In this document: positions 1 through 13,500 of the stretch, one piece after another
Layout of the letters: every line of letters starts with the position of its first letter
Position numbering within the stretch: position 1 is the stretch's first letter
Assembly (NCBI GenBank): GCA_013350335.1
Contig: CM023537.1
Location: forward strand, 10,596,438 to 10,660,437
Direction of reading: 5' to 3'
Source: Chimonanthus salicifolius
Lineage: Eukaryota; Streptophyta; Magnoliopsida; Laurales; Calycanthaceae
DNA: 64,000 nucleotides
Translations under genes and position numbers: made by a program
The notes under the pieces: generated by a model
What the model saw: the letters and a program-made list of their open reading frames with translations, nothing else
The model's database searches: none
What the model was told of the DNA's origin: nothing

Positions 1-419
1 ATGATGAAGAAAATCATAGAAAAAAGGAAAAATAATAAAAGATACATAGGAATCTCATTTACAACTTCACTCATTCTTCTATTCTTCCCTTATCTACTAG
101 GGTTTCCTAGCTTTAATGTCTTTCTCCTTTTACCCTTATTTTATTTCATAAATTCCTTTTATGCTCTAAAAGAATATACAAATAAGATGTTTGTGTCCTT
201 ACAATTAAAACATTAGCTGCTCTTAAAGACTCAGATGAACTGAATGCTCGACTTGACCGAGTTTCGTACTTGACGTGGCAATTCACACAAAACTCGTTCT
301 TAGGATACGGTTTTTTTTTTTCAAGCTACATGTTTTTACTTCGAATTGAGTTTACTTGGTCAAGACAACCAAGTCAAATTTGAGTTTTTGAACCACGGTT
401 TAGACACACAAATAGAAGA

Positions 420-625
420 GCAAAACATTTGTAACACAAGGCACAAGTAGAAAGTGCTAGGAGGTCATTAAAGATTTGGATTGAGATGGTAAAATGGACA
501 TGATAGATTGTGGATGAATGGAAAATGTAATCTTTGATGTGGTACAGTAAATGTAAAAGAAAATCTAGTCCAAATAGGTAGAAAAAAATGACTAATAATG
601 ATGACAACAACAAATGCATGTGTCA
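420..625 (+). repeat. LINE C-terminal relic (GRPxxTWI type), decayed
   Basis: The plus strand reads RRSLKIWIEMVKWT followed by stops. It aligns by eye with a second copy at 5040-5200 and resembles the (R)GRPxxTWxEVVKKD tail common at the end of plant RTE/L1-type LINE proteins. It has many stops. The rest of 1-840 shows nothing I recognise, and no exon of the sorting-nexin gene was found there. Confidence 0.35.
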
Positions 626-844
626 CACGTACTAGAAAACCACTGGTATATTATGAGGAGAAAGTTGGCAAATTCAGGGACAACTTTCACTGTTTAATCA
701 TTTTTGTGATTCATCCAGAAAATATATAAAAAAATTCAAGAAAATATCCAAGTTTATCATTGGAAAAGGTAGAATCATGCTTTGTAGATTTACAAAATGC
801 AATTTAACTAAATGGAAACCATAATAAAAAACAGCAATTCTCAC

Positions 845-1566
845 CAAGCAGTAATTTCTTAACATCACTAGCTCTACGAGCAGCCTCAAGCTGTGACTCA
901 AACGAGCCAGGTCTATAGAACTTATCTCCCCCTATCCTGCTTGCATTTAGTGTTGGTTTATGACTGAAATGATCATCATCATCTTCACTTAGACTACTTT
1001 CCAACTTCAGAAAGAATGTGCCATTAGGCCAGAGGACCTGATAAAAATGGAAACCAAATTAGAAAAGCACAAGAGCAGCTTGTTATATTAACAGAGTTTG
1101 CATAGAATGATGAAAGAGCATCTATATCATCATAACGTGGAAATTATTGTATCACAATATGGATTTGTGTATAGAAAAGAAGTGAAAAATCAATAAAGAA
1201 TTGCAACTTAGCAGAAAGGCATACTGAGAATGAAATAAAGAATGTAGACAAACAGAAAATGATTCCTAAAATAATCAGCATAACACAAAAGGTTCAGAAA
1301 TTAAGCATTCAACATTCCACATCAATGGAACAACTAATTGAAATGCTTTATGGTTTATGTAATGCAAACATAAGGGATCAAGTTCCACAAAGCAATAGTA
1401 ACAAGGAAAGAAAATTTATCAAGTACATACATCTTGAACCCAACGAATCCCTTGAGCAATAATGTCATCCCTCCGAAGCCAATTTATTTGCCTTAAAAGC
1501 CAGTCGTCTATAGCATCTTCCATCACTAATTGCAGTATTTGTTTTGAAATCCAAAAGACCTGCCTT
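845..1566 (-). CDS. Sorting-nexin gene: two Nexin_C exons
   Basis: Exon 1566-1431 (136 nt) starts by completing an Arg codon and reads RRQVFWISKQILQLVMEDAI, then DDWLLRQINWLRR and IAQGIRWVQD, ending at a GTATGT donor. Exon 1037-845 (193 nt) reads VLWPNGTFFLKLESSLSEDD, then SQLEAARRASDVKKLLLG, ending at a GTGAGA donor. Both are the conserved centre of the Nexin_C domain, so the gene continues beyond position 1 of the window. Phases agree (1 + 135 nt, then 64 codons plus 1 nt). Confidence 0.9.
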
Positions 1567-4500
1567 CTGCAGAAAATTCAATGAAGAGGCTTGATGCAAT
1601 TAAATCACTCCAAGAATTTAAGCAGAAGCAAGATAATATGGAGTTGATGTCGTGAGATATAAGTGTGCCATCAGTTCTAGAAGCCAAGAGCTTCCATACC
1701 CAAAATAATTTAAAAGGTTCAGGGAGCATTGTGAGAAATGAAAGGTGATCCATATTACAAAGTCTTGTTTATACAAGTGATTTCATATATATAGCCAATT
1801 TTCTTTAAAATATCATGATATTATCATAAGAAAATTAAACCAAGATCAGTTCCAAATTGTGGTGAGATTTCAAAAAAAAAAAACCTCCACATGAGAACCA
1901 ATTTTTTACAGGATGTACCAAAATTTCTGATATTTTGTCACTTTTTGAAATATCCATGTTAATCTCCCAACATACTACTTGTCACTTTTTGAAATGCTAA
2001 GAGAAGTTACCAAAAAATTAGAACAGTTATTCAGGAAATTTCATGGAGAGATCAAGAGACAAAAAACAAAGTGCATTTGGTGGCTTGGTCGAAAGTGATT
2101 AAGCCCAAGTCAACGGGAGGCCTTGGAATTGTCCCATTACAGGTTAGGAATCAAACCCTCCTATGTAAATGGGGTTGGTGTTTTGGAAGAGAGAGGGATG
2201 CCATGTGGGTTACAGTCTTGAGCGCTAAATATGGAACAAAAGACAGTAATATAGGGGAAGAGGATGAGCCAGTGTGGATGGGTGATTCATCGGGTGCCTA
2301 CTCGATAAAGACAATGGCAGATTTGGCCCTCCAACAACAATACAACAAGATTTCTTTCTCTAGTCTATCTCCTCCAAGGGTTCAAACCTTTGAGTGGTGT
2401 GCACTTAGGAAAGATTCTCACTAGAATGGTGAGGAGAGGGTTGTTGCGATCTGAGGAGGACCTTAGTTGTCCACTCTATGGATCAATTGAGGAAATTATC
2501 GATCACCTTTTCGTTAGATGTCCAGTTGCTTGGAACTTATGGATCAATTTCATTAACCTTATGGACGTACCATGGGTCTTCAAGAACTTTTGTGAAGGAT
2601 TAATGGGATTGTGGTTTCTCTTTGGACTTTGCCCTAGGAGAAAGGTGGCCTGGAACACAATTCCAACCATTGTCTTTTGGACTATTTGGAATAAGAGAAA
2701 TTCCAAAATCTTTTAAGGAAGTCCACCGAGTTTAGTGAGCTTTTTCTAAAAGTCAAATGGAGGCTTTATGTTTGGCTACTTTCTCGTAAAGAGTTCAAGG
2801 GTCTTAAAGCCAATGATTTATTTTCGTCATAGGAAGGTTGCATGAGTGGACACACTAGGAAACCAAAGACCTTAGTCAATTGGTCACCTCAAAGAGGCGT
2901 CCTGAAATTCAATGTGGATGGAGCTTCTAGGGGAAAACCGGGGCCAACATGGATAGGTGATGTTCTTAGAGATCATAACGGCCAAATATTCGTGGTTTTC
3001 ACAGAGTCAGTGGGAATTAGGGATTCAAATGAGACAAAACTCCTCAGTTTTAAAAGATCTTTGACTATTTGGGCATGTTCTGGGGATGAAAAACTAGTGA
3101 TTGAAGGGGATTCAGAAAATGCAATCAAATAGGCAAAGGGTCTGAAGCGACGTCCCTAGAGATTGATTACCATGGTTAGGGAGATTAGGGCTCTTGCTTC
3201 AGGACTCGATGCATCCTTTGCCCAAGTCAGTCGCACAACTAATGGCGTGGCAGATTTCTTTGCAAAGAACGGAGTCGACAATACACTCTCTAGCGTCTTT
3301 CACCTTTGAGAAAGGAAGAATTAGAGTGCGTTTGAAGCTTATCTGACTGCATTTATTTTGGTTGTTCTATTTTGTTTTTATCAGATGTATTTTCTCATAT
3401 GTATTTTTCCAGGTCTACCCCTTTTAGACCCTTCTCCCCTTGTTGTTTTTGTACTTGTAATTTCTCTACTAATATAATTCATCTTTGTTACCTCTAAAAA
3501 ACAAAACAAAAAAAAAAAAAACTGCCTCGAAAATGGTTGTTGCAATTTTAATACGAACCATCTTGTTTTTTTCTTTTAAAATCTCATGCATCAACTATTG
3601 TAAAGCTACATCTAGTACATACCCTTGCTATTTTTTGGCAAGAACTGTATCTATTTATACTGATCTAGGATGTGCTAACGGGCAGGGCCCACTTTACACA
3701 GACATGCTTTGCTTAGGATCATGGTAGGGTTCCTAGTTTTCTTATTGTTTTTGCTTTCTTCTTACTACTATTCATGATACCCTTTTTGCCACTAGTCGGA
3801 TTGTTTCTGACTACTCATTTTAATTGGCCTCTTAATCAACTGGATATCAGAAACACATTTCTTGGTTGTGGGGTCCTCTTGCTCTTGCATATCTCCAAAA
3901 AGCAGGATATCTTGGTTGTAGACCAACCAATGCTCCATTTGATCAAACTTAGAAACTTTGCCATGATGTTGGTGACCTTTTACCTAATCCTAGATAATAT
4001 TAGAAATTAGTTGGTAAATAAATTCATCTTATCAACAATTTTCCTAGTGTTTACTTTGTTGTAGGTATTGTTAGTCAATTTATGTATTCTCCCTACACCA
4101 CCCATTTTGATATTTTTAGACTTCTTTCTTATCCCAAAGGGTCACCAAATCACAGCATTCTTAGTGTGTCTTATGGTAATCTTTTTATACATAGTTATCT
4201 TGATGTCAATTGGGCCAAATCTCTAGATGATTGTCATTCTACAACTAGTTGTGCCTTTCTAGCAGTAATATAGTTTTTAGACACAACCGAAAAAAGAAAA
4301 AGCAATTTCTAATTGCTCAATCTAGTGCTAAAGCAAAATATCAAGCAATTGCAAAGACTTCATTTGAATAGTTGTAGTTAAAACACTTACAAATGGAATT
4401 GATTTTCTTCTCTCTCAACCTAACAATCAAGTTGCTATCCTACTTGTGTCCAGTTCAGTCTTTCATGAAAGCATGAAACATATGGAAGTTGATTGTCATT

Positions 4501-7500
4501 TTAACTGAGACCACTTGTGCTAGTCATTTTATTTGCGACTCTTTGCAAACTAAAGTTATTTCTACTCCCCATATTCATGCCGCTAGATGTAAGCAACAAA
4601 TGTATTTTAAATTTGATTTCTTGTTTAAGCTAAGGTATTTAGTTGTAACATTATGATTATCTCGGAAAGACAAGCATCACATTACTCTACCCCTCTAATT
4701 CACATATTGAAATATGTTTGCAAATGCCACCAAAGAATTATGGATGTAATGGTAGTGTGGTGAGGATCCTTTAAGTCAAAACTAGTATGCAATGGGCAAA
4801 TTTGATCAGTAATGTCCTTGTTTTAAGCATCAACTACAAAATCTACAATAAGTAGTTCTAATAGACAAGTAGATGTAGGAGTGGTGACGAAGAAGCAAAT
4901 GTTTTTTTTTTTTTTTTAAACAATGGATAAAGAAGCAAATATTAAGATGGATGTGCAATAAAAAAACAATTTAAAAGAAGTGCACTAGAGAAAGCCTAAA
5001 GTTACTCCAAAAAAAAAAATGAAGCATGTCCAATAGAAAGAATCAAAGAATTACAAGGTACTTGGAAAAAGGGAAGGCCATTGAAGACTTGGATTGATGT
5101 GGGAAAAAGGGATAAGATGAACTGTAGAGTGAGAAATATATGATTTTTGAAAGGGTAAAAGTGGAAAAGTAAAACACAAAACACAAACCTAGATAGGTGG
5201 GATAAATGAATTTAATGGTGACAATGATTTGGGTATGAGCGAAGTCCACCTTAAAATATTTCAAAATTCACTTAGCGGTTGAATTAAAAGATCGACTCCC
5301 TAAGAGGATAAATTCACATCCCTTGAGGAGCAATGAGCAAATTTCAATTTGCTGAAGGAGCATTGTGTAAAATTCTTTGTAGGAGTTTTTCTTTTGCATT
5401 ATTTTTTGAGGCAATTGCCATTGTTGTTGTTGTTCTGTGCATGTGGCATATCGGTGTAGATTTGGGGATGTTACCCTAAAACATATCCATGTGTGATCCC
5501 CTACTCCCAACAAAAATAAATAATAGGCACAATGTATAAATTTCAGTTTGCTAAAGGAGCATTGATTTTTTCACTTTTCTTGTGGCAATTGTCATTGTTT
5601 TTTTTTTCTTTTTTTCTTTTTTTGGTGGGGGGAAGAGAAGGAGAGAAGGTAACAAAATAACTTCATTCATAGGAAATGTCAAGTAAAAATTAATATTGGT
5701 AGAGATGGACACAAACATAAAAGATGAGAAAAAGGTAAAACATCAATAAACAGAAATTCTAAAATATATTCAATCTAGAGACACCATGCTTAGCCGCAAA
5801 GTCTGCCACTCTGTTAGTTGTCTTTGAATATGCATGAAGGATATATTGTCTAATCTCTCCAAACAAAAGAATGAACCTCCATGGCAGTTTCTCTTTCCTG
5901 AAGCCCAAATCACAACATTAGCCAAGTCATTCCCCACATAAGCTTCCCATGAAAATGATCCTGGCAAATCATCATTGCTTGTCTAATTGCCAGTAATTCC
6001 GCTTTATATGAGTTCTTCACCCCAACCGGGCCTGAAAAGAAAGAAAATACCTTCCCCTCAATTGCGTAAGATACCTCCTATGCATGTTGGACCCAGTTTA
6101 CCCCTTGCCACATCATCCACATTGAATTTTAGTGTCCTTAGCTCTAGCTGCATGTATCTTTCCTTTATGTTATCTGTCTCCAATTGTCATGTAACATTGA
6201 TTTCCAGTCTTCGGAAATAGTCAATGAAGGTTTATCACAAAAATCTGATCTACACCTTACCCAAGAGATAGCTCGAAGATGTCTTTAACTACACTCTTTG
6301 CCTTCAGAAATCTTGCTGACCAATAGATAGCTATAGGAACAATCTTCCACAAATATTTTCCTTTCCCCCAAATGAACTTCTTCTCCACCCAAGAAAAGGT
6401 CTCCCAAACTTGATTTGATAGCCCAAGAGACCAGACATAGAGCTAAGAAGTAATTCCATAAGGCTGAGGTGAAAGGTCAGTGGAGGAGAAAATGATTTGC
6501 AGTTTCCTGAGCTACACCACAAAGAACACAATAGATGTCTGCATCAGACTGGGTGATAGCTCTTTGATGCGGAGCATACCAGTCCCACAGTGTTTCCATG
6601 TCTTTTTTTTAGTAGATATTTTATTTTATTTTTAGAAAAGGATATTAATGTAACTTTTGAGTTTCTTTTTTTTGGGGTAAGAAGAAACTATACAAGCCCC
6701 AATCCACATCAGCATGACCCCGACCCACAGCCTGACATTCCCGACCCATCCCAGGACCCATGCTAAGCACCTGTCCACGATCCAGTGGTTTTACACACTA
6801 GTCTCACCTCACATCCGCATCACCTTGTCCTGCCCATGCATCCTTCTCCAAGCTTCCGCCAGCCCTTCTGATCTTTCCTTCCGTCGCCTCTCTCTTCATA
6901 TCTTTGTGCCATCCATCGTCCCTTCTTTCTTCCTTTATTTCCTTATTTAAACCATGTACTTATTTAAGACTATAGGCCATTTCAATTAAAAATCACATGT
7001 GCCCCATTTCAGTCAAAATCATTCCACCCTTTCACTTAATTTTTTATGTATTTATTACATCAGATTTTGGGGATGTTTTTGTATGATTATTTGTGATAAA
7101 TCTTATAGTAATTAATTGCATATATTAATTTATATTTAATTTCAGCCCATTTTAGCTTAGGATGCATTATTTTTATCTCTCATAATATTTAGGAAACCAA
7201 ATTTAGGCATTTAGGGTCACACTATCCCTTTTCCTGCGTCAAATTGGTATCAGTAGCCAAGGTTGGGTTGTTTTCTTAAACACCCACGGTCTTAAGTTGC
7301 ATCGCATATTAAAAAAAAATTAAGTAATTAATAATTTATTAATTAATTATAAAAAAATTGCATTGTATCATTCTTAGAGTTGGTCATTTTAGGACATTCA
7401 ACATGGACACCGCACAACTTCTTAAGATTCTTGAAGACATTAATACCAGTTTAATCAACATCGAAACCAAAATGGAGAAACATGCATTTTGCTTTCAATG

Positions 7501-10500
7501 CCGAATCTATGGGCATTTCCCAGATGAGTGACCCACTCAGGTTAAGAAAGTTGAGTGTGTCCCCATACCATCCCCATCCATAGATCCTATTCCGGTGTCA
7601 GTGCCACCCAGTCTATCTGAGTCTGTACATGCATCTGCACCATACATTCATGAATCGCACGCTGAAATTAAAAGTCACACTAATGGATGTGATGAACAAT
7701 ATGAGTTTACTACAGATTCTCAATGTGATCCAAGGAAAATGATGTGGATAATAATGTGGTAGACCTCACACCCAATCCAGAACTAACACCTTCACCTCCA
7801 AGCCCCACTCCACATCAGCATGACCCCGACCCACAGTCTGACATTCCCGACCCATCCCAGGACCCATGCTATGCACCTGTCCATGATCTAGTGGTTTTAC
7901 CCACTAGTCTCACCTCACATCCGCATCACCTTGTCCCACCGATGCATCCTTCACCGGTCCGTCCTTCTTTTCCTTCTTTTTTTCCCAAAAGAGAAAAGAT
8001 AAAATTTATCCTGGTAGAGGAAGATGTTTCCATCACTGCAGCAGGACACCACTTATATCCCGTGAAGTGGAATACCAAGTCCATGACTGGTGCCACTTCG
8101 TTGACCGTGAGAGCGCCTCAGCGACTTGCCCCGAATCTACTGGAGAGATATCAGAGTCTTGTTTCATCGGAGGAGTATGTTGTTCACACTTTTCTGCTGC
8201 CGACACCCAGAGTTGCTCGTGACATCCGCTTTGGTTTTCGAGTATACCATCGATGGTGGAGAGTTGATCCACCATTCTTATTGTGGACCGATGATGTTTT
8301 GCCTGGTTGACATTTGAAGACCTCACATGCAAGTTTGCATTTTGTAGACCCCACACTAGGAAGACGCGTGCGTGGGTAGATTTATCTTTTCATCTGCTTG
8401 AACTCGAGGTCGAGTTCTTTTTCAAATGGGGAGTTTGATGCGGAGCATACCAGTCCCACAGTGTTTCCGTGTCTTTTTTTTAGTAGATATTTTAGTTTAT
8501 TTTTAGAAAAGGATATTAATGTAAATTTTGAGTTTCTTTTTTTGGGGTAAGAAGAAACTATAGCCCCTCTTGTAAGCTAGTTTTACAGACGATTGATAAT
8601 AAGAATTGAAAGTTTTCGCAAATACCAATGAGTGACGTGATTGATTTTAGAGTGATTCCCTTTGGCATGAAGCCTAGCATGAGGCTACCATCTTTCTATC
8701 TTCTCCAGGCATTCTTCTCTTCTTTTTTTCTTCTTCTCCACATCAGCATGACCTCGACCCACAACCTAACATTCCCGACCCATCCCAGGACCCATGCTAT
8801 GCACCTGTCCATGATCCAGTGGTTTTACCCACTAGTCTCACCTCACATTCGCATCACCTTGTCCCACCCATGCATCCTTCTCCAAGCTTTCGCCAGCCCT
8901 TTTGATCTTTCCTTCCGTCGCATGTCCCTTCATATCCTTGTGCTATCCATCGTCCCTTTTTTCTTCCTTTATTTCCTTATTTAAACCATGTACTTATTTA
9001 AGACTATAGGCCATTTCAATTAAAAATCACATGTGCCCCATTTCAGTCAAAATCATTCCACCCTTTTACTTAATTTTTCATGTATTTATTTACATCAGAT
9101 TTTGGGGATGTTTTTACATGATTATTTGTGATAAATCTTATATTAATTAATTGCATATATTACTTGATATTTAATTTCAGCTCATTTTAGCTTAGGGTGC
9201 ATTATTTTCATCCCTCCTAATATTTAGGGAACCAAATTTAGGCATTTAGGGTCACCCTATCCCTTGTCTTGCGTCACTCTTCACCTAAGAAGGTATCTAG
9301 TGAAGAGCTTTGCCGTGAAAAATGGTCCAGGAAAGAATCTACCACCTTGGTAGGGGAAAATTCGTGCCAAAGCTAAGGAGCTACAATGTGGTGGATGAGA
9401 TAGTGGAGTTAGATGACTGATTAGGGAAGATACTTTAAACTCCTTTGAAGGGTCTGTCTCCTGACCACAAGTTAATGTCATCCTCATCCCTGCATATGAA
9501 AACATTGTTAAGAACAATAGACTAACATATTCAATCAATTCTCCCTTAGAAAAGGGACGCCAGACGCCTAAACTCTAGACACCAAACCACTACTCCCCAA
9601 AAAATTTGGTAACAGTCACTCACCCTTACCGCCTTATAAGGGCACACCCGATATAACCAATAAAAGGACTCTCTAAGACTTGACTCGCTTAGCCAAAGGT
9701 CCTTTCAAAATGACACTCAAAACCCATTTCCCACCAAAAACGTCAAACTTTTCCTATATACTCTCCCAATGGAAGACTTCTCACTACCCATTTCAAAAGC
9801 TACTCTCACCACCCAAGACCCTTTTTTAAACTTTTACTCAAATCCCACCCCCACTCCCTCTCCCCATAAAGAGAGCATAGAACTTCCTCCACATAGCATG
9901 AACTTCATTTTCATATCTCCATGGTCATTTACATAGGAGTGCACCATTTCTATCTCTAAGTTTAGTGATTCTAGGTCCCCCTGCTTTTTTGGTTTTGATA
10001 CATCCTCTCAATTGACCAAATTTACCACTTGATTTTCTCAAGCTTCTTGACCACTGCCATAGGAATTTGAGACATGGACATATAGTATACTGTGAGATAA
10101 AAAGAGGGCTTGATTAAGGTGAGTCTTCCTCCTTTAGACAAACAATTCTTGTCCTCATGGACAGTTTCTTCTCAAAATTTTCCACACAGGGTCCGATAAA
10201 GATTACGACCTTAGGTTCACACCAATGGGAAGACCTGGATATTTAATAGTAAATTTGCCCACTGCACAACCCATGATTGTAGCAAGGTTAGAAACTACAT
10301 CCTCACTCAGTTTGATTCCAATCATCAAACTCTTGCCCAGATTCATCTTCAACCTAAAGACCAGCTCAAATAGTCTCAAATTCTTCTAAGCGTTTGTATC
10401 TCTTCGATGTTTGCTTAAAACAAGAGTGTCATTTGCAAATTGTAAATGAGATACTACCAATCAATCCCTGCATACTTCAAATCCCTTTATCAAATTACTA

Positions 10501-13500
10501 TCCCTGGGTTTCATCATTAGCTTGTTAAAATCTTATGCAACCAAAGTGGAAAAGGCCTCCTGAAGTTAAGACAGGTCTTGGGGATCCGTTGATCAAGACC
10601 AAATATGATGCATCCAGTATACATGCCATACATGCCTTCATCCACTAAATCCATTTGACACTAAATCCCATTTGTTGAAGAAACTCAAACCCATTCAATG
10701 TGATCATTGGACTTTTCCATGCCTGTCTTTAATAACAATCCCTCTTTTTTCAATCTCTTCTTAGTGTGAATCAGTTCAATGGCAATAAAAAGCCCCATCA
10801 AGAATTTGCCCATCACCAATAAAAGCTTCCTGTGTCACTCCAATAATACTCAAAAGAACCAACCGCAATCTGTTAGCTAGTAATTTGGAGATGGCTTTGT
10901 AGATACATCCCACTAACGTAATAGAGTGGTAATGCGAAAGTTCAGATATACCTTCTTTCTTGAGGACAAGGGTAATAAAGGTGTGTTTCACCTCCCAATT
11001 AGTGATTCCTCTATCAACAAATTCTGCCACCACTCTTTTAAAATCAACTCTCAGGGTTGCTGTTAGTGCTTACAAACTCAAATTAGACTGGCCAGTTCAA
11101 CCTAGTTCAACCAGAACCGGTGCTTGAAACAGTCTGGTATAATGCAAAAAACCACTGGGAAGCAAAACCATCTGGATTTTTTTACTGCTAAAAACCAAGA
11201 ACTGGTGAATCATGGTTTACATCAGGAAAAGGGGAAAAAGGGTCGGCTTTAGGGCTCATCTACACTTTTATTCCACTTTTCAGTATCGATCTGCAGCGCT
11301 GGTGATGAAACAGTACAACAAGGTGACAACAATCACGACTTCCAATATTTCCGTCTTTGTTGCTAGATCTTTTCTTCATCTTTTCTTAATACTCCTCTCT
11401 TTTTTTACTTTCCTCCTCTCTTTTTCCCCTCAACAGCATAATCTCCACAGAAATCAGAGCAGAAACTCACCAGATCGGCTTCCATAAAAATATCTCACAT
11501 TTTTCTTTTACTCATTCCTCAACTTCTTTTTTTGGGTTATGCTCCTCAACTTCTTAAAAGATGGTTAATCTGTTGGAGAAGATTAAAGATGAAAGTTAAA
11601 AAAAAAAGAACAAAAAGACAATCCATTAACCATGAGTCCTTCACAACTCACATGCCAAATGTTTTATTTACTCATCTTCAACCACCAACTGCTTTTATTT
11701 TTAGATTTTTTTTAATCCTTTGTACTTTAATGTACTTATCAACATCATTGTCTTATTTTATCCCTTCTAAATTTCTCCTTTTTTGGTTATATTTTTACTT
11801 TTATATTATTTAGTTATAAATATTCATTGTATAATATACATAATGGTTCACAGTGATTTGATCCAATGAATGAACCTGATTAGACCAGAACATGAGAAAA
11901 AAAAAGGGTTCGATCAATGGTTTGGTTTTTATAGCATTTGATTGATTGATTGTTGTTGCTTTGTTGTGTGCACATGGGTGTTGGGTGTCTGTGTCATGCC
12001 CAATAAAATATGAGAGGGTTCATGTATGATCCCCACCCCCAATAAAAATAATAATAATAATTAAAGGAAGAATCAAAACAACAAATAAGATACCTTAGCC
12101 AACCTCTTCGATTAAGCTGAAAAATATTATCGACTAAATTCAACAGCGGCACACTCAAATTAGGCGGCGTCCACTACAAAGAAACAAGTACCAAAACAAT
12201 GACAAGCATAGCTAAAATGAGGTAATATAAAAATAAATAAAAAAACTGCTATGAGCCTTTTAAATCATTGATGAATATAAAAACAAAAACTGGTGCCAAA
12301 TTCCCAATGCATTATTGTTGGATTAGTGTCTTAAAACCATTCATTTACAAGGACTCATACATCAAACAAGACAAAATTAATATTGGTCATGTTTAATGTA
12401 TTTTCTCTCCTTCATTTTGAAAGGCTATCAATAGGGATGCCATTTTTTCTATTTTTGGGACACTATTTATTTAAAATACCAAAAGTACCCTTTCTTTTAC
12501 ACAGTAACCAATGTTGTTTTGTCTTTTTCTAATGTCATTTGAATTAAAAAAAAAGGGAACTTTTGGTATTTCTAAAACAATGGTGTCCCAATTGATGGTC
12601 TTTCGAAAAAAGAAAATCAAAGATTTCTCTTTTGTGAATAATAACAAATGGAAATAAAGATGGAGGTAACAGTAACAGCAAAACAAAACTAACACATCAA
12701 TTGTACAATCGATTAACTCTCTCAAATAAGTATACTATTTCACTTACAAAATAGCTATTAAACATGGATTCATCATTGAAAGTTGGAGATTGCAAACGAA
12801 ATAGCTATTTCACTTACAAAATCATTGTAAATGAAAAATAAACAAGCCCAGGAATAGCCAAGAATGTAACTCTTAGCTACTTTATGCTTCAAAATTGATT
12901 TTGAGAAGTCTCGGTTCGCCTTAAAAAAATGGGTTGATGTCAATGAAATTAAGTATGAATTTCCCCTTTGTATGCAACTTCTAAATTATAGTAGGTGTTA
13001 TCATGTAATTCTATAGTAAATGTTTTGAGGGGAATGATTGATAGTTCAACACTTTCGAAGCCTCTTTCTTTAAGGTATCATTAGACCCTTTATCCCATCT
13101 ACCTAAGTTGAATTTCTTTGCTCTGCTTTTCCACTGACCTAATGATGTCCCCTTTCTCCTAATACTTTCTCGCTCTGCTTTTCCACTGACCTAATGATGT
13201 CCCCTTTCTCCTAATACTTTCTTCGCTCTGCTTTTCCACTGACCTAATGATGTCCCCTTTCTCCTAATACCCTCTACTTGTAGGGCTACGTTTGGATGGG
13301 AGGGTAAGAGGGGGTAACCCCCCGTTACCCCTTGTTACCCCCGTTTGGTAACAAGGGGGTAAGCGTAAAAATTCAAACTTTTACCCCTCTTGTCTCCCTT
13401 TTGAATACCCCCATGGGGCTTGGGGTATTCATTCTTGAATACCCCTCCTTACCCTCCCTTTTGCTCATGAGAATTTTTTTTTTTACATTTTATTTATTTA

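Larger units (their letters stand above)
6565..9276 (+). mobile_element. Non-autonomous LTR retrotransposon with CTCTT target duplication
   Basis: Two direct LTRs (6565-7241 and 8436-9276) start TGATGCGGAGCATACC and end GCGTCA. CTCTT flanks both sides (6560-6564, 9277-9281). A primer-binding site for initiator Met-tRNA (TGGTATCAGTAGCCAAGG) starts at 7245 and a purine tract AAATGGGGAG lies at 8424-8433. Inside, an ATG at 7403 opens a 42-codon gag-like frame ending in a zinc knuckle (CFQCRIYGHFPDE) whose last Cys codon is TGA. A Pro-rich 188-codon frame follows (7744-8310). No protease, RT or integrase is seen, so it must have moved with help. It sits inside the minus-strand LINE. Confidence 0.9.
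5590..11050 (-). mobile_element. LINE relic split by a nested LTR element
   Basis: On the minus strand: reverse transcriptase start (HTFITLVLKKEGISELSHYH, near 10980), GCIYKAISKLLANRLRLVL, the catalytic motif altered to FAND (near 10429-10440), then the start of zf-RVT to 9282. After a jump over the LTR element the reading resumes at 6559 with RAITQSDADIYCVLCGVAQE and TANHFLLHWPF, then RNase H (about 5960-5780, GKRNCHGG, with ADFAAKHGVS-like end) and a poly(T) start (poly(A) of the element) near 5599. Joining 9281 to 6559 restores a continuous zf-RVT reading, so both halves are one element. Stops are frequent. Confidence 0.82.

Noticed and set aside
1..216. 71-codon plus-strand frame at the window start
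   Set aside because: Low-complexity, Phe/Leu/Asn-rich AT sequence with no family resemblance.
10776..11033. Active reverse transcriptase gene
   Set aside because: Frame breaks abound and the catalytic FADD reads FAND; it is a relic.
13115..13270. CRISPR-like array
   Set aside because: The units are directly tandem with no unique spacers, and this is a plant nuclear sequence.
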